A DNA stretch of 6,928 bases from Spirochaetaceae bacterium (GCA_031255315.1 JAIRSS010000188.1:1-6928); one strand, 5' to 3'. Numbered from the stretch's first letter, positions 1-6,048 are shown. Numbers and translations: made by a program. Notes: generated by a model from the letters alone, not told the origin.

Positions 1-142
1 ATTTTATTACCAGGACCGTAAGCCCTGTCAATGAAAGAAGCGCCCCTATTCCGTGGAGTAAGGAATTAGCTATTTCTTCTCCGGGAGTCTGAAAAGGCAG
101 GGGCTGAGGAAAAAAGGACCGTTGTTTGATTTTTTGTACCAT
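1..142 (-). CDS. Hemolysin III / TrhA (PAQR-like) family membrane protein, N-terminal part, cut by window edge
   Basis: The minus strand reads 47 codons from an ATG at 142-140 to the edge. After about 20 polar residues comes PGEEIANSLLHGIGALLSL and then a hydrophobic run. This matches the start of the hemolysin III/TrhA family, where an E-E-I-A-N segment and a conserved His-Gly-Ile-Gly lead into the first of about seven membrane helices. Known members are integral membrane proteins; the hemolysin name is historical and the bacterial role is not settled. The start is uncertain. An AGGG lies directly against this ATG, too close for a normal ribosome site, and an in-frame GTG lies six codons upstream. 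The only part seen is the N-terminus, so the call rests on roughly 25 diagnostic residues. The gene diverges from the downstream tRNA gene. Confidence 0.72.
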   Translation of the reverse strand, partial: MVQKIKQRSFFPQPLPFQTPGEEIANSLLHGIGALLSLTGLTVLVIK

Positions 143-217
143 ACCCTGTATGGACACGAAAAATACTCGTGAGTTGCATTATTATCCCCGGTAGATGGAT
201 TTATACCGGTTTAGCGG

Positions 218-223
218 ATTATA
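218..223 (-). promoter_or_regulatory. Possible -10 element for the hemolysin III-like gene
   Basis: The minus strand carries a perfect TATAAT here, about 76 bases upstream of the proposed ATG at 142. The best TTGAAA upstream is only 13 bases away, and other -35 candidates at a normal distance are weak. It is therefore a -10 match without a convincing partner, placed in the right orientation for the divergent membrane-protein gene. Confidence 0.3.
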
Positions 224-307
224 AACTCAAACCATCTTTCAAAGCGTAACGCGGCCTCCCGTTATGGACCCGCTATATAGGCTTCCACTCGTAAAATATC
301 AACAGGC

Positions 308-336
308 GTGGCGCGGATGGAGTACCCGCCACTTTT
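308..336 (+). terminator. Terminator-shaped hairpin upstream of the tRNA promoter
   Basis: GTGGCG at 308-313 pairs with CGCCAC at 327-332. The stem extends inward by two G-C pairs (315-316 with 325-326) around one bulged C, leaving an 8-base loop. Four T residues follow at 333-336. The shape fits a rho-independent terminator on the plus strand, although the T tract is short. No gene on this strand precedes it in the window, so if it works it would end a small RNA or read-through from the left. Confidence 0.35.
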
Positions 337-358
337 CGGGGGTTCCGGCGGCCCGGTT

Positions 359-373
359 CGGGAACGCTTCCCG
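359..373. repeat. Short perfect inverted repeat
   Basis: CGGGAA at 359-364 pairs perfectly with TTCCCG at 368-373 around a 3-base CGC loop. There is no T tract long enough to call it a terminator. It lies 26 bases after the 308-332 hairpin, so the two may form one structured element. Confidence 0.4.
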
Positions 374-462
374 CTCTTTCCCGGACTTTTTCCGAATACG
401 CCCCATCCCTCAAATATTACGTTTTTCTCAATGGAAAATTGCTGATTCGGCAGCGGGGCCGC

Positions 463-492
463 TTGACAGTATCAGTCTGATTCGGCTATAAT
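463..492 (+). promoter_or_regulatory. Sigma-70-type promoter of the tRNA-Ala gene
   Basis: A perfect TTGACA (463-468) and a perfect TATAAT (487-492) are separated by 18 bases. The expected transcription start is near 499-500, just before the tRNA 5' end at 507, leaving only a few leader bases to be removed by RNase P. This near-consensus strength is usual for stable RNA genes. The promoter may also supply read-through to the gene starting at 702, because no clear terminator follows the tRNA. Confidence 0.85.
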
Positions 493-506
493 CTTATAAC
501 TTCGTT

Positions 507-580
507 GGGGGTGTAGCTCAGTTGGCTAGAGCGTTTGAATGGCATTCAAAAGGTCAGGGGTTCAATTCCCCTTACCTCCA
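507..580 (+). tRNA. tRNA-Ala, anticodon GGC
   Basis: A full cloverleaf folds. The acceptor stem is 507-513 with 573-579, the D stem GCTC/GAGC, the anticodon stem TTTGA/TCAAA with the 7-base loop at 539-545, and the T stem AGGGG/CCCCT with loop 561-567. The anticodon GGC (541-543) reads GCC and GCU alanine codons. The acceptor contains the G3:U70 wobble pair (509 with 577) and discriminator A73 (580), the established identity elements for alanyl-tRNA synthetase. The loop has the A32-U38 pair (539, 545) that is known to tune decoding by this isoacceptor. The CCA end is not encoded, so a CCA-adding enzyme is needed. No intron or unusual base is seen. Confidence 0.97.
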
Positions 581-652
581 TAAACGTGGAAATGAGATGA
601 TTTAGGCCGAAAGAAAAAATACTTATATGAAGCGGGTCTAAAACGATGGACG

Positions 653-682
653 TTAACGCGTGAGTTTGGATCAGCCTTATAT
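653..682 (+). promoter_or_regulatory. Weak candidate promoter before the 560-residue gene
   Basis: TTAACG at 653-658 (four of six to the -35 consensus) and TTATAT at 677-682 are 18 bases apart. Transcription would start only about 12 bases before the ATG at 702 and would leave the purine-rich AAAGG at 685-689 outside or at the very end of the message. Read-through from the tRNA promoter is an alternative. Confidence 0.25.
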
Positions 683-701
683 ATAAAGGTTCAGTCTGAT
701 A

Positions 702-2384
702 ATGGTTCACTATGATACATTCCATGGAGAGATAGATCATGAGCTTGTAGCGTTACTTAATGCCGGTACGGAAGCTCTTATCTCTCACGAAGAAAAAGTA
801 TTTCCTAAATTTGTTGCTCCTTTAGACGATGCGGATAAACTTTCGGTGAGGGAAGCGGAAGGCGTTGAAGAAGGGGAGCCGGATCCTCCCGTAGTGGACG
901 TTGCGGAATCCGCCTTCCCGAGAATAATAAAACAGTTTGAAGACGTCCCCCATACGGTTTTTTCCGATCCCAATTATTATAAAGCTGTTTTGTCCGGAGA
1001 AGGGGACGCCGCCCAGCGGGTGCACACTATTCTTCAGAAATATCTTAACTGCGCGGACATCAAGGAGAAGGGGGGATTTCGTCAGCAGTTGTCTACTGTT
1101 TATTGGGATCTTCTTTCCCGGGTAGCCAGGAAGTCTACGGGAAGTATCCCGGGGCCCAAAAGATTTCTGCTTCGATTCGGGATTCTTCATAGTGGTTTCT
1201 TAAAACCCGATGTCCAGACCTTGTTTTCCCGGATTGTGGTGGACAATAATTATTCCGTGCCTGTGTATTATCTGGATGAATGGTTTAAGGCTGTGGGGAC
1301 CGGGGTTATACATAGTTCCACAACGAATGAACCGCAGACCGTCGACAACAATGCCCATCTCCGGCTCCAGCAGCTTCTGGAAAAGGCGAAGGGAAAACAG
1401 GATAGATCCCGGGTGGGGCTTATCGCGAAAAACAAGGAACGGCAGAACCTGGAGGCGGTCTCAATGAAACACCTACAAAGCATCCTTGAGCACACCTCCC
1501 TGCCCAATGTACCGGAGGCGGACGCCTGTTATACCGATACCCAAAAATGGTCTATGGGAGAGCTTCAGGGAATAATGAAGCGGCTTCTGAATATTGACAG
1601 GGAAATGGATTCCTGCCTACAGGAATACCGCCAGGCTGAAGAGGATGCCAAATCTCTGATGGAGAAGGTAAAATCGGAAGGCGGAATGGTGGAAATGGAT
1701 GTTCAGGCAGTGGATACGGAATTTGGGACCATACGGCAGATGGCCAAAATGACTGTAGGCCGCCAGGGGAATCAGTTTCCCATACTGACCTCCGAATATT
1801 TCCGGTCAGGCCCCAATGATGTAGCTACGCGGGAAAATGTTATTACCCGGCTTGCATGGTTAGAAAGCATCGACCCGGAAGCCTTCTGCCGGGTTTACAA
1901 GAACCGGCTTAACCGTATCGTTCCCATCGTGCTTCTTCTGCCGACTTATGGCGATGCCGGAGTATGCTGGGAGCCATTTGATCGGTACAACCGGGCAACC
2001 AGTCCGGGCCGTATCGCGCTGCCCATGTATCCCAAGAGTCTGCTCGTTGCCCTTCTTTCCGGAGTGGCGGACCTTCGCTGGCAGATAGCCAAGGAAAAGT
2101 CTTCGTTTTACTGGATGGAAGAGGGTCTTACGGGAAATTACTATCAATGGTTTAGCGCCCAGAAACTCAAGGGTGATGTAAAAGAATATTTCATTCAGGA
2201 TTACATCATCTGGATAACCAAAGAAAGCGAGGGAATCCAAAAACTTGACAAGAAAATCCGGGAAATTTTCTGGCGGCATATGCCTTTTGCCCGGCACATA
2301 AAAGAAAAGCTCAAGACCCGCAGTTTTGTCTACCAGGAACTGTATCAGCGGGATGTCAACCGCAGTATGTCGGACGGTTATTAA
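702..2384 (+). CDS. Conserved-looking protein of unknown function, 560 residues, probably cytoplasmic
   Basis: I do not recognise this family. No signal peptide or membrane helix is visible. An acidic, low-complexity stretch (about residues 41-68) is followed by a mixed helical region (70-200) and a charged, probably coiled-coil segment (about 215-330). The C-terminal part (360-560) is rich in aromatic residues and contains conserved-looking blocks around WLESIDPEAFCRVYKNRL (386-403), PTYGDAGVCWEPFDRYNRA (414-432) and WFSAQKLKGD (483-492). No nucleotide-binding or metal motif is obvious. The ATG at 702 is chosen because it is the first in frame; AAAGG lies 12 bases before it, longer than usual. 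The gene follows tRNA-Ala without a visible terminator. Its stop codon interlocks with that of the convergent gene on the other strand. Steady codon use and length argue for a real, intact gene. Confidence 0.85.
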   Translation: MVHYDTFHGEIDHELVALLNAGTEALISHEEKVFPKFVAPLDDADKLSVREAEGVEEGEPDPPVVDVAESAFPRIIKQFEDVPHTVFSDPNYYKAVLSGEGDAAQRVHTILQKYLNCADIKEKGGFRQQLSTVYWDLLSRVARKSTGSIPGPKRFLLRFGILHSGFLKPDVQTLFSRIVVDNNYSVPVYYLDEWFKAVGTGVIHSSTTNEPQTVDNNAHLRLQQLLEKAKGKQDRSRVGLIAKNKERQNLEAVSMKHLQSILEHTSLPNVPEADACYTDTQKWSMGELQGIMKRLLNIDREMDSCLQEYRQAEEDAKSLMEKVKSEGGMVEMDVQAVDTEFGTIRQMAKMTVGRQGNQFPILTSEYFRSGPNDVATRENVITRLAWLESIDPEAFCRVYKNRLNRIVPIVLLLPTYGDAGVCWEPFDRYNRATSPGRIALPMYPKSLLVALLSGVADLRWQIAKEKSSFYWMEEGLTGNYYQWFSAQKLKGDVKEYFIQDYIIWITKESEGIQKLDKKIREIFWRHMPFARHIKEKLKTRSFVYQELYQRDVNRSMSDGY

Positions 2385-2686
2385 TCCCCCCGCCGCGATG
2401 GAGGCCTGCGGCCTCTGAAGATGGGGTCAAAATACTTCTCTATATTTATCTTCTTCATGAATACTTTTAGGATGAGACGGTATATGGCAAACGATACGGC
2501 GATGGATCCTATGAACATAACAGGAATCGCCCACGCCGTGGTCTGACCCGCAGCCGCTCCCGGCAGATTGGGCATGATGATAAAGGTAAAAAGAAGCAAC
2601 AACGCCAGAAATGAGACGATGGTAATCAAAATATTGAAAATCGTCGCCGCCAGAATAAATAACACCGTATTAGTTTTTTTATTCAT
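2381..2686 (-). CDS. Small integral membrane protein coupled to lspA, function unknown
   Basis: This 101-residue protein has a short basic N-terminus (MNKKTN), a very long hydrophobic stretch (about residues 8-38), a second helix (51-73), and a basic tail ending in RGRRPPSRRGD. That layout predicts two membrane helices. I chose the ATG at 2686-2684 over an ATG 11 codons upstream because GGGAGGT (2700-2694) sits 7 bases before it. The first 8 bases overlap the end of lspA (ATGAATAA contains both start and stop), so translational coupling is likely. The gene is last in the minus-strand cluster. Its stop (TTA at 2381-2383) overlaps the stop of the convergent 560-residue gene by 4 bases. The arginine-rich tail is encoded partly by an inverted repeat (2401-2415). 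The family is not recognised; the context suggests a membrane role but proves nothing. Confidence 0.75.
   Translation of the reverse strand: MNKKTNTVLFILAATIFNILITIVSFLALLLLFTFIIMPNLPGAAAGQTTAWAIPVMFIGSIAVSFAIYRLILKVFMKKINIEKYFDPIFRGRRPPSRRGD
2401..2415. repeat. Perfect 6-bp inverted repeat inside the 3' end of the small membrane protein gene
   Basis: GAGGCC at 2401-2406 pairs with GGCCTC at 2410-2415 around TGC. It encodes part of the arginine/proline-rich tail. It could help stop transcription between the convergent genes, but neither strand has a T tract after it. It may instead be part of a palindromic element that extended the reading frame. Confidence 0.4.
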
Positions 2687-3212
2687 GTTTATAACCTCCC
2701 GCGGGTTGTTTTGACGCAAACAGTACGGTAAACAGAAATAGAAAGACGCTTATCACCACGCTGGCATCAGCAATGTTGAAGGTCGGCCACCGGTCAAACC
2801 CGAAAAGGCCGTAAAATTTTACACTGATAAAATCAACCACCCCATCAGGCCTGAATATCCGGTCTATCAGATTACCCGCTCCGCCGCCTATAATTCCCGC
2901 AACGGCCCAGCGTTGTAAATCCCCCAATTCCTGGGAGGTAAAGTAGTACCAGATGAGGAAGCCAAAAACCGCCAGGGGCAGAATAATGAAAAGAATGGTT
3001 TTGAGATTCTCCGGCAGGTTATACCCCAGGCTAAAAGCTATTGCCTTGTTTCGGACATGAATAATCCACAAAATATCGTTGTTGAACACATCTTTGATGA
3101 ATGTCCCCTCTTGAGGCCAATGCCGGACTATAAACGATTTAACCGCCTGATCAGCCAGAATCAACACGCCGGCCAATATGAAAGGCAGGGTATACCGTTT
3201 GTCTATAGCCAT
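2679..3212 (-). CDS. lspA: Lipoprotein signal peptidase (signal peptidase II)
   Basis: LspA is an inner-membrane aspartyl protease that cuts the signal peptide from diacylglyceryl-modified prolipoproteins, after Lgt acts. The 177-residue length is typical. Visible family features are four membrane helices (about 9-29, 70-91, 102-119, 150-167), the ADQAVK motif with Asp21, GAGNLIDRI (Asn114, Asp117, Arg118), the first catalytic Asp127 in VVDF, and FNIAD with Asn146 and the second catalytic Asp149. The Asn-centred motif that is usually N-x-G-A-A-F reads RNKAIAF here (Asn55), keeping Asn and Phe but losing the Gly. The loop between the two catalytic aspartates is slightly longer than in the Pseudomonas enzyme. 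The start is supported by GGAG (3225-3222), 9 bases before ATG. The NIF3 gene ends 51 bases upstream, and the small membrane protein gene overlaps its stop. Confidence 0.95.
   Translation of the reverse strand: MAIDKRYTLPFILAGVLILADQAVKSFIVRHWPQEGTFIKDVFNNDILWIIHVRNKAIAFSLGYNLPENLKTILFIILPLAVFGFLIWYYFTSQELGDLQRWAVAGIIGGGAGNLIDRIFRPDGVVDFISVKFYGLFGFDRWPTFNIADASVVISVFLFLFTVLFASKQPAGGYKHE
2694..2700 (-). promoter_or_regulatory. Ribosome binding site that fixes the start of the small membrane protein
   Basis: GGGAGGT on the minus strand lies inside the last codons of lspA, 7 bases before the ATG at 2686. It is the strongest ribosome site in the cluster and marks this ATG, not the one 33 bases upstream, as the start. 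Confidence 0.75.
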
Positions 3213-3263
3213 TATTTAGTACTCCGTGTCATGAACCTTACCCTATACATCCTCAAATTCTCC

Positions 3264-4025
3264 CTATAAGCCGGTGGGCGCGTCAATGAATTCGACGTCC
3301 GCGTTTAGTTCCGCGGCGCATCTTTCCATAACCCGGCGCACCCCCCATACCTCGGTGGAATAATGCCCGCCAGCTATCATGTTAACGCCGCTCTCCAGGA
3401 GCGGGTGGTAAACAGTATGAGAGGCTTCCCCGGTAACAAACAGGTCCACACCCTCTTCTATTGCCTGAAACGCTTCCCGCGCGGCCCCGCCGGAAACCAC
3501 CGCAACGGTCCGGCACTCCGTCTTTCCAAACGGAAAGACTCCTGCCGGCGGACGGCCGGCGAAAGCGATCCGTTTTACCGCGTCCTCTACCGTAAGCGGC
3601 GCGCTAAGAGTTCCTTTATATCCTATTTTGCGGCTATGATACAAGCCAAAGGGCTCGGGATTTTCGATACCTAAAAGCTCCGCCAGGGCCGCATTGTTTC
3701 CCAATTTCGGATGCTGATCCAGCGGCAGGTGCACCGCATACAGGGCCAGGTTCCGGTCCAGAAGGACCTTTAGCCGCTCCCGGTGGCCGCCGCTGACCCG
3801 CAGAGGAGCGCCCCAAAAAAGCCCGTGATGTACGAAGACCAGCCCTGCTCCGGCGGCGGCGGCCCGCTTAAACGTCTCCAGGCTCGCGTCCACCGCAAAG
3901 GCGATTTTTTCAAATTCGGCCCCGTCATTGTCCACCTGCAAGCCGTTGAGGGAAGAATCAATCGAAGCAAAACCTTCAATATCCAGGAGGCCGCGGAAAA
4001 AAGCGTCTATGGTACGAGTTATCAT
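3264..4025 (-). CDS. NIF3-family dinuclear metal-binding protein (YbgI / GTP cyclohydrolase 1 type 2-like)
   Basis: The 253-residue length matches the short NIF3 form, such as E. coli YbgI, without the inserted PII-like domain. The five expected metal ligands are present with close to the expected spacing: His66-His67 in VFVHHGLFWG, Asp103 in HLPLD, and His221 and Glu225 in GGHYSTE. Members form ring-shaped hexamers with a two-metal site per subunit. Several are annotated as GTP cyclohydrolase 1 type 2, but the physiological reaction is not settled, so I give no enzyme name as certain. The protein has no signal or membrane segment and is expected in the cytoplasm. The ATG lies 3 bases after the stop of the upstream hydrolase-like gene. 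No good ribosome site is seen (AAAGGGG is about 15 bases away), so translation is probably coupled to the gene upstream. Confidence 0.9.
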   Translation of the reverse strand: MITRTIDAFFRGLLDIEGFASIDSSLNGLQVDNDGAEFEKIAFAVDASLETFKRAAAAGAGLVFVHHGLFWGAPLRVSGGHRERLKVLLDRNLALYAVHLPLDQHPKLGNNAALAELLGIENPEPFGLYHSRKIGYKGTLSAPLTVEDAVKRIAFAGRPPAGVFPFGKTECRTVAVVSGGAAREAFQAIEEGVDLFVTGEASHTVYHPLLESGVNMIAGGHYSTEVWGVRRVMERCAAELNADVEFIDAPTGL

Positions 4026-4028
4026 GCG

Positions 4029-5549
4029 TTACAGTATAGGCCCCTTTCCCAGGGAATTCCAGCGGTCATTGGTTTCAATATGGAAGTTCTGGAGCATATT
4101 CGGTTTCCGGGGAAGCGCCGGAATCGTCTCTTCCGCTCCATCCCGGCCCATTGCCAGGACCGCGGCGGCGAAATTAGTCATCAGCGCGGCTGTTTCCTCC
4201 GGCCCGTGAGTTCCCCTGGCCAGATTCCTCTTTCTGCCAGGCCGAAAAACCCGGTAAAGGGGATATTTCTCCGGGATGTCGGAATAATCCAGGGGACCCG
4301 CGCCCGTCGCCGCCGCCAGCATCGCCGGCCCTTTTGTGTTGTATAAGGCTTTGAGTATAGTCGCGTACCGGTCGTTCCGGTAACGGGGTTCCATGACCCG
4401 GTCGGACAAGACGAAGCAAACCGGTACGTCCGGACCGGGAACTTCCCCGACGCCTACGATTTTTTTCGGCAGCAGCGCGAGCGCCCGGCTGCGTACCCCC
4501 ACCCAGAAGGCGACGAACCAGTTGTCATGAGGAGGAGGGGCAGGAGGCGGCTCCTCGCTCGTCAGGCTCGACAGCAGGGGGCTTTCCACCGCGATAAGAC
4601 CTTTTACCGCCGGGTACCGTGCGGCGAAGTCCGGAACGCCGGCCAGTTCCAGGAGGGCCGCTCCTCCGGCGTCGTACCCCGCGAGAAATACCGTCGAAGG
4701 ATCCGTTTCAGCCAGGGCGTCCGCGACAACCGCCGCAGACGTCCCGGAAACCGGTACGGACTTTTGCATGATTGTGTTCAACAAAAATTGAATGTCTCTC
4801 CGCCGTTCCGCTTCCAGGAAACGACCGGCGGCATTCGCCGGCGCCGCGGCCCTTCCCCGGCTTTCCACCCAAAACAGCCGCGCCCGCCGATTGAGGGAAA
4901 GCGGGTATTTCTTCCCCCGGGGCCCCACCGCCGGAGAATCGAACCCCCGCCGGGAATAGGCGACTACCGTGAACCCCGCGTTTCGGAGTTCCCCGCAGAC
5001 CTGGTCAACGGCCCCCACCGACCCGCTGACCGGGGGGATCAAGACCAGGATGGGCCGCCTTGACCCTAGTGTCCCGCCCCGGACGGCATTCCGGGCCGCC
5101 TCATTATCATACGCGCCGTAAATTCGTAGGAAAAGCTCCACCCCCCGTTCCTCGTCCCTGAGCGCGGCGGAGGCGACTCCCGCTTCAAGTAGAGCCGGAT
5201 CTGCGGAAGGAGCGAAAAACACGGCCAGCCCCAGAACCGGGAGGAGCAGAAAAAGCAGGAGGACCCGGCAAAACGGGCTGAGCTCCAGAAATCCGGCGCG
5301 CCGCAGCCGGGCCGGTAGGAGAACAAAGTCCGGCACGTGGAACGCGGCGCAGAAAAGCGCATGAATCACCAGGGGGATACATTCAGGGCGAAACCCATAG
5401 GCCGGGAAAAGGGCGATAAGTATTCCTAAAGCCAGAAACGGGAGCCATTTCATGCCCTCCAGATTCTCTAACTTATTGATAAAAAACCGAATCAGAGAAA
5501 CCGCGATAAAAAATCCGGCCACCATTTCCGGCAAGATAATTTCCTGCAT
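4029..5549 (-). CDS. Membrane-anchored alpha/beta-hydrolase-like protein, first gene of the minus-strand cluster
   Basis: The 506-residue protein starts with four predicted membrane helices (about residues 9-24, 35-52, 57-78, 94-113). A soluble domain follows with alpha/beta-hydrolase features. A beta strand RPILVLIPPV (165-174) leads into an oxyanion-type loop. FTVVAYSRRGFDSP (193-206) resembles the strand and turn that follow it. VFLAGYDAGGAALL (287-300) sits at the nucleophile elbow. CFVLSDR (378-384) may carry the acid residue, and His448 lies before a final helix. The elbow has Asp293 where Ser is usual, as in haloalkane dehalogenases and epoxide hydrolases, or it may be inactive. A proline run (334-340) precedes a further hydrophobic stretch (344-360). 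The ATG at 5549 has AGG 6 bases upstream. The gene is visibly GC-richer than lspA and the plus-strand gene. Substrate unknown. Confidence 0.7.
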   Translation of the reverse strand: MQEIILPEMVAGFFIAVSLIRFFINKLENLEGMKWLPFLALGILIALFPAYGFRPECIPLVIHALFCAAFHVPDFVLLPARLRRAGFLELSPFCRVLLLFLLLPVLGLAVFFAPSADPALLEAGVASAALRDEERGVELFLRIYGAYDNEAARNAVRGGTLGSRRPILVLIPPVSGSVGAVDQVCGELRNAGFTVVAYSRRGFDSPAVGPRGKKYPLSLNRRARLFWVESRGRAAAPANAAGRFLEAERRRDIQFLLNTIMQKSVPVSGTSAAVVADALAETDPSTVFLAGYDAGGAALLELAGVPDFAARYPAVKGLIAVESPLLSSLTSEEPPPAPPPHDNWFVAFWVGVRSRALALLPKKIVGVGEVPGPDVPVCFVLSDRVMEPRYRNDRYATILKALYNTKGPAMLAAATGAGPLDYSDIPEKYPLYRVFRPGRKRNLARGTHGPEETAALMTNFAAAVLAMGRDGAEETIPALPRKPNMLQNFHIETNDRWNSLGKGPIL

Positions 5550-5569
5550 AGTATACCTGCTTGCGGGGA

Positions 5570-5598
5570 AGTATAGCGTATTGTCATAGCATCTACAA
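5570..5598 (-). promoter_or_regulatory. Sigma-70-like promoter of the hydrolase-NIF3-lspA cluster
   Basis: On the minus strand, TTGTAG (5598-5593) and TATACT (5575-5570) are separated by 17 bases. The -10 matches five of six consensus bases; the -35 keeps only TTG. Transcription would start near 5563, giving a leader of about 14 bases that still includes the AGG ribosome site at 5558-5556. The position and spacing fit a promoter for the whole four-gene cluster. Confidence 0.5.
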
Positions 5599-5653
5599 TA
5601 TTTTCTATGCGCTGCGCCCTAAAATTGGTTTAAACAGAGGCTTTCCCAAAACC

Positions 5654-5668
5654 GTGCGCGTAGCGCAC
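5654..5668 (-). terminator. Possible weak terminator hairpin upstream of the cluster promoter
   Basis: GTGCGC at 5654-5659 pairs perfectly with GCGCAC at 5663-5668 around a 3-base loop. On the minus strand the stem is followed by GG and then four T residues. It could shield the cluster promoter from transcription entering from the decayed region to the right. The T tract is short, so this may just be a dispersed palindrome. Confidence 0.3.
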
Positions 5669-5751
5669 AGTCAATTAGTTCTGGGACAGGCTCAACATTA
5701 TGGGAATAAAGAAAAGAACATAAAAGACGGAAGAATACGGTAAGGATTAGC

Positions 5752-5996
5752 ATGTTACAACTGGACGAAACCGGCCCAGCAAAAACAACACCAGGACAGG
5801 AAGAAACAGCCGCACCGAGCGGCTGCCGGGTTGCCCTGATGGACCGGGTAAGCAACCAAGTCACCGAGCAGTATCCCAGGCGGAAAAGGCAGTAGTGGTG
5901 ATGGACAACCTCAACACCCATACGCTTTCATCGCTGTATGAAACGTTTACCGCGGAGGAAGCCTTCGCGACAGCCCAAAAACTGGAGATTCACTAT
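5752..5996 (+). pseudogene. IS630-family transposase remnant, frameshifted and truncated
   Basis: From 5874 the plus strand encodes QAEKAVVVMDNLNTH followed by TLSSLYETFTAEEA and KLEIHY. This is the middle of an IS630/Tc1-mariner-type DDE transposase, where MDNLNTH carries the second catalytic aspartate (codon 5904-5906). The sequence just before, ending VTEQYP, fits the same family but is in another frame. The two join if one base is restored in the cccag at 5875-5879, so a one-base deletion is likely. The usual continuation after LEIHY (T-P-K-H-G-S-W-L-N) and the third acidic residue are missing; unrelated sequence starts at about 5997. The upstream frame begins at ATG 5752 with AAGGA 5 bases before it, but its first 25 residues do not look like transposase. 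No terminal inverted repeats were found. It cannot be active. Confidence 0.8.
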
Positions 5997-5997
5997 G

Positions 5998-6011
5998 CGC
6001 TATATATAGCG
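5998..6011. repeat. 14-base perfect palindrome at the broken edge of the IS630 remnant
   Basis: CGCTATATATAGCG is identical to its own reverse complement. It begins within a few bases of the last recognisable transposase codon. IS630 elements insert at TA, so an AT-rich palindrome at the break point could mark a rearrangement or target site, though chance is possible. Confidence 0.5.
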
Positions 6012-6048
6012 TACTATGAGATCAAAAAATACTTTTCCGATAGTCCTG

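Larger units (their letters stand above)
143..462. other. Non-coding region between the hemolysin III-like gene and the tRNA promoter, rich in inverted repeats
   Basis: No convincing gene is seen on either strand. A 75-codon open frame at 264-491 (plus) has no ribosome site, has arginine-rich low-similarity content and runs across the tRNA promoter, so I treat it as chance. The region holds two clear GC-rich inverted repeats, at 308-332 and 359-373, listed separately. They may be the 3' end of a small transcript, or remains of dispersed palindromic DNA. Confidence 0.5.

Noticed and set aside
264..491. 75-codon plus-strand open frame
   Set aside because: It has no ribosome site or family resemblance, it crosses the tRNA promoter, and its composition is what GC-rich non-coding DNA gives.
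555..580. tRNA 3' end as an integration (att) site
   Set aside because: I found no second copy of the tRNA 3' sequence in the window and no integrase gene next to it.
546..740. 64-codon minus-strand open frame starting opposite the 560-residue gene and ending in MEVRGIEPLTF
   Set aside because: That peptide is the well-known artefact of translating the complement of a tRNA 3' half. The frame overlaps tRNA-Ala and has no independent support.
3783..4346. 187-codon plus-strand open frame over the NIF3 and hydrolase-like genes
   Set aside because: It is a shadow of two well-supported minus-strand genes, with arginine- and proline-rich content typical of antisense translation of GC-rich codons.
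4527..5063. 178-codon plus-strand open frame
   Set aside because: It is antisense to the hydrolase-like gene and extremely arginine/proline rich, with no domain-like pattern.
5641..5751. Terminal inverted repeat or left end of the IS630 element
   Set aside because: No sequence here pairs convincingly with anything near 5990-6020, so the element's left end cannot be fixed.
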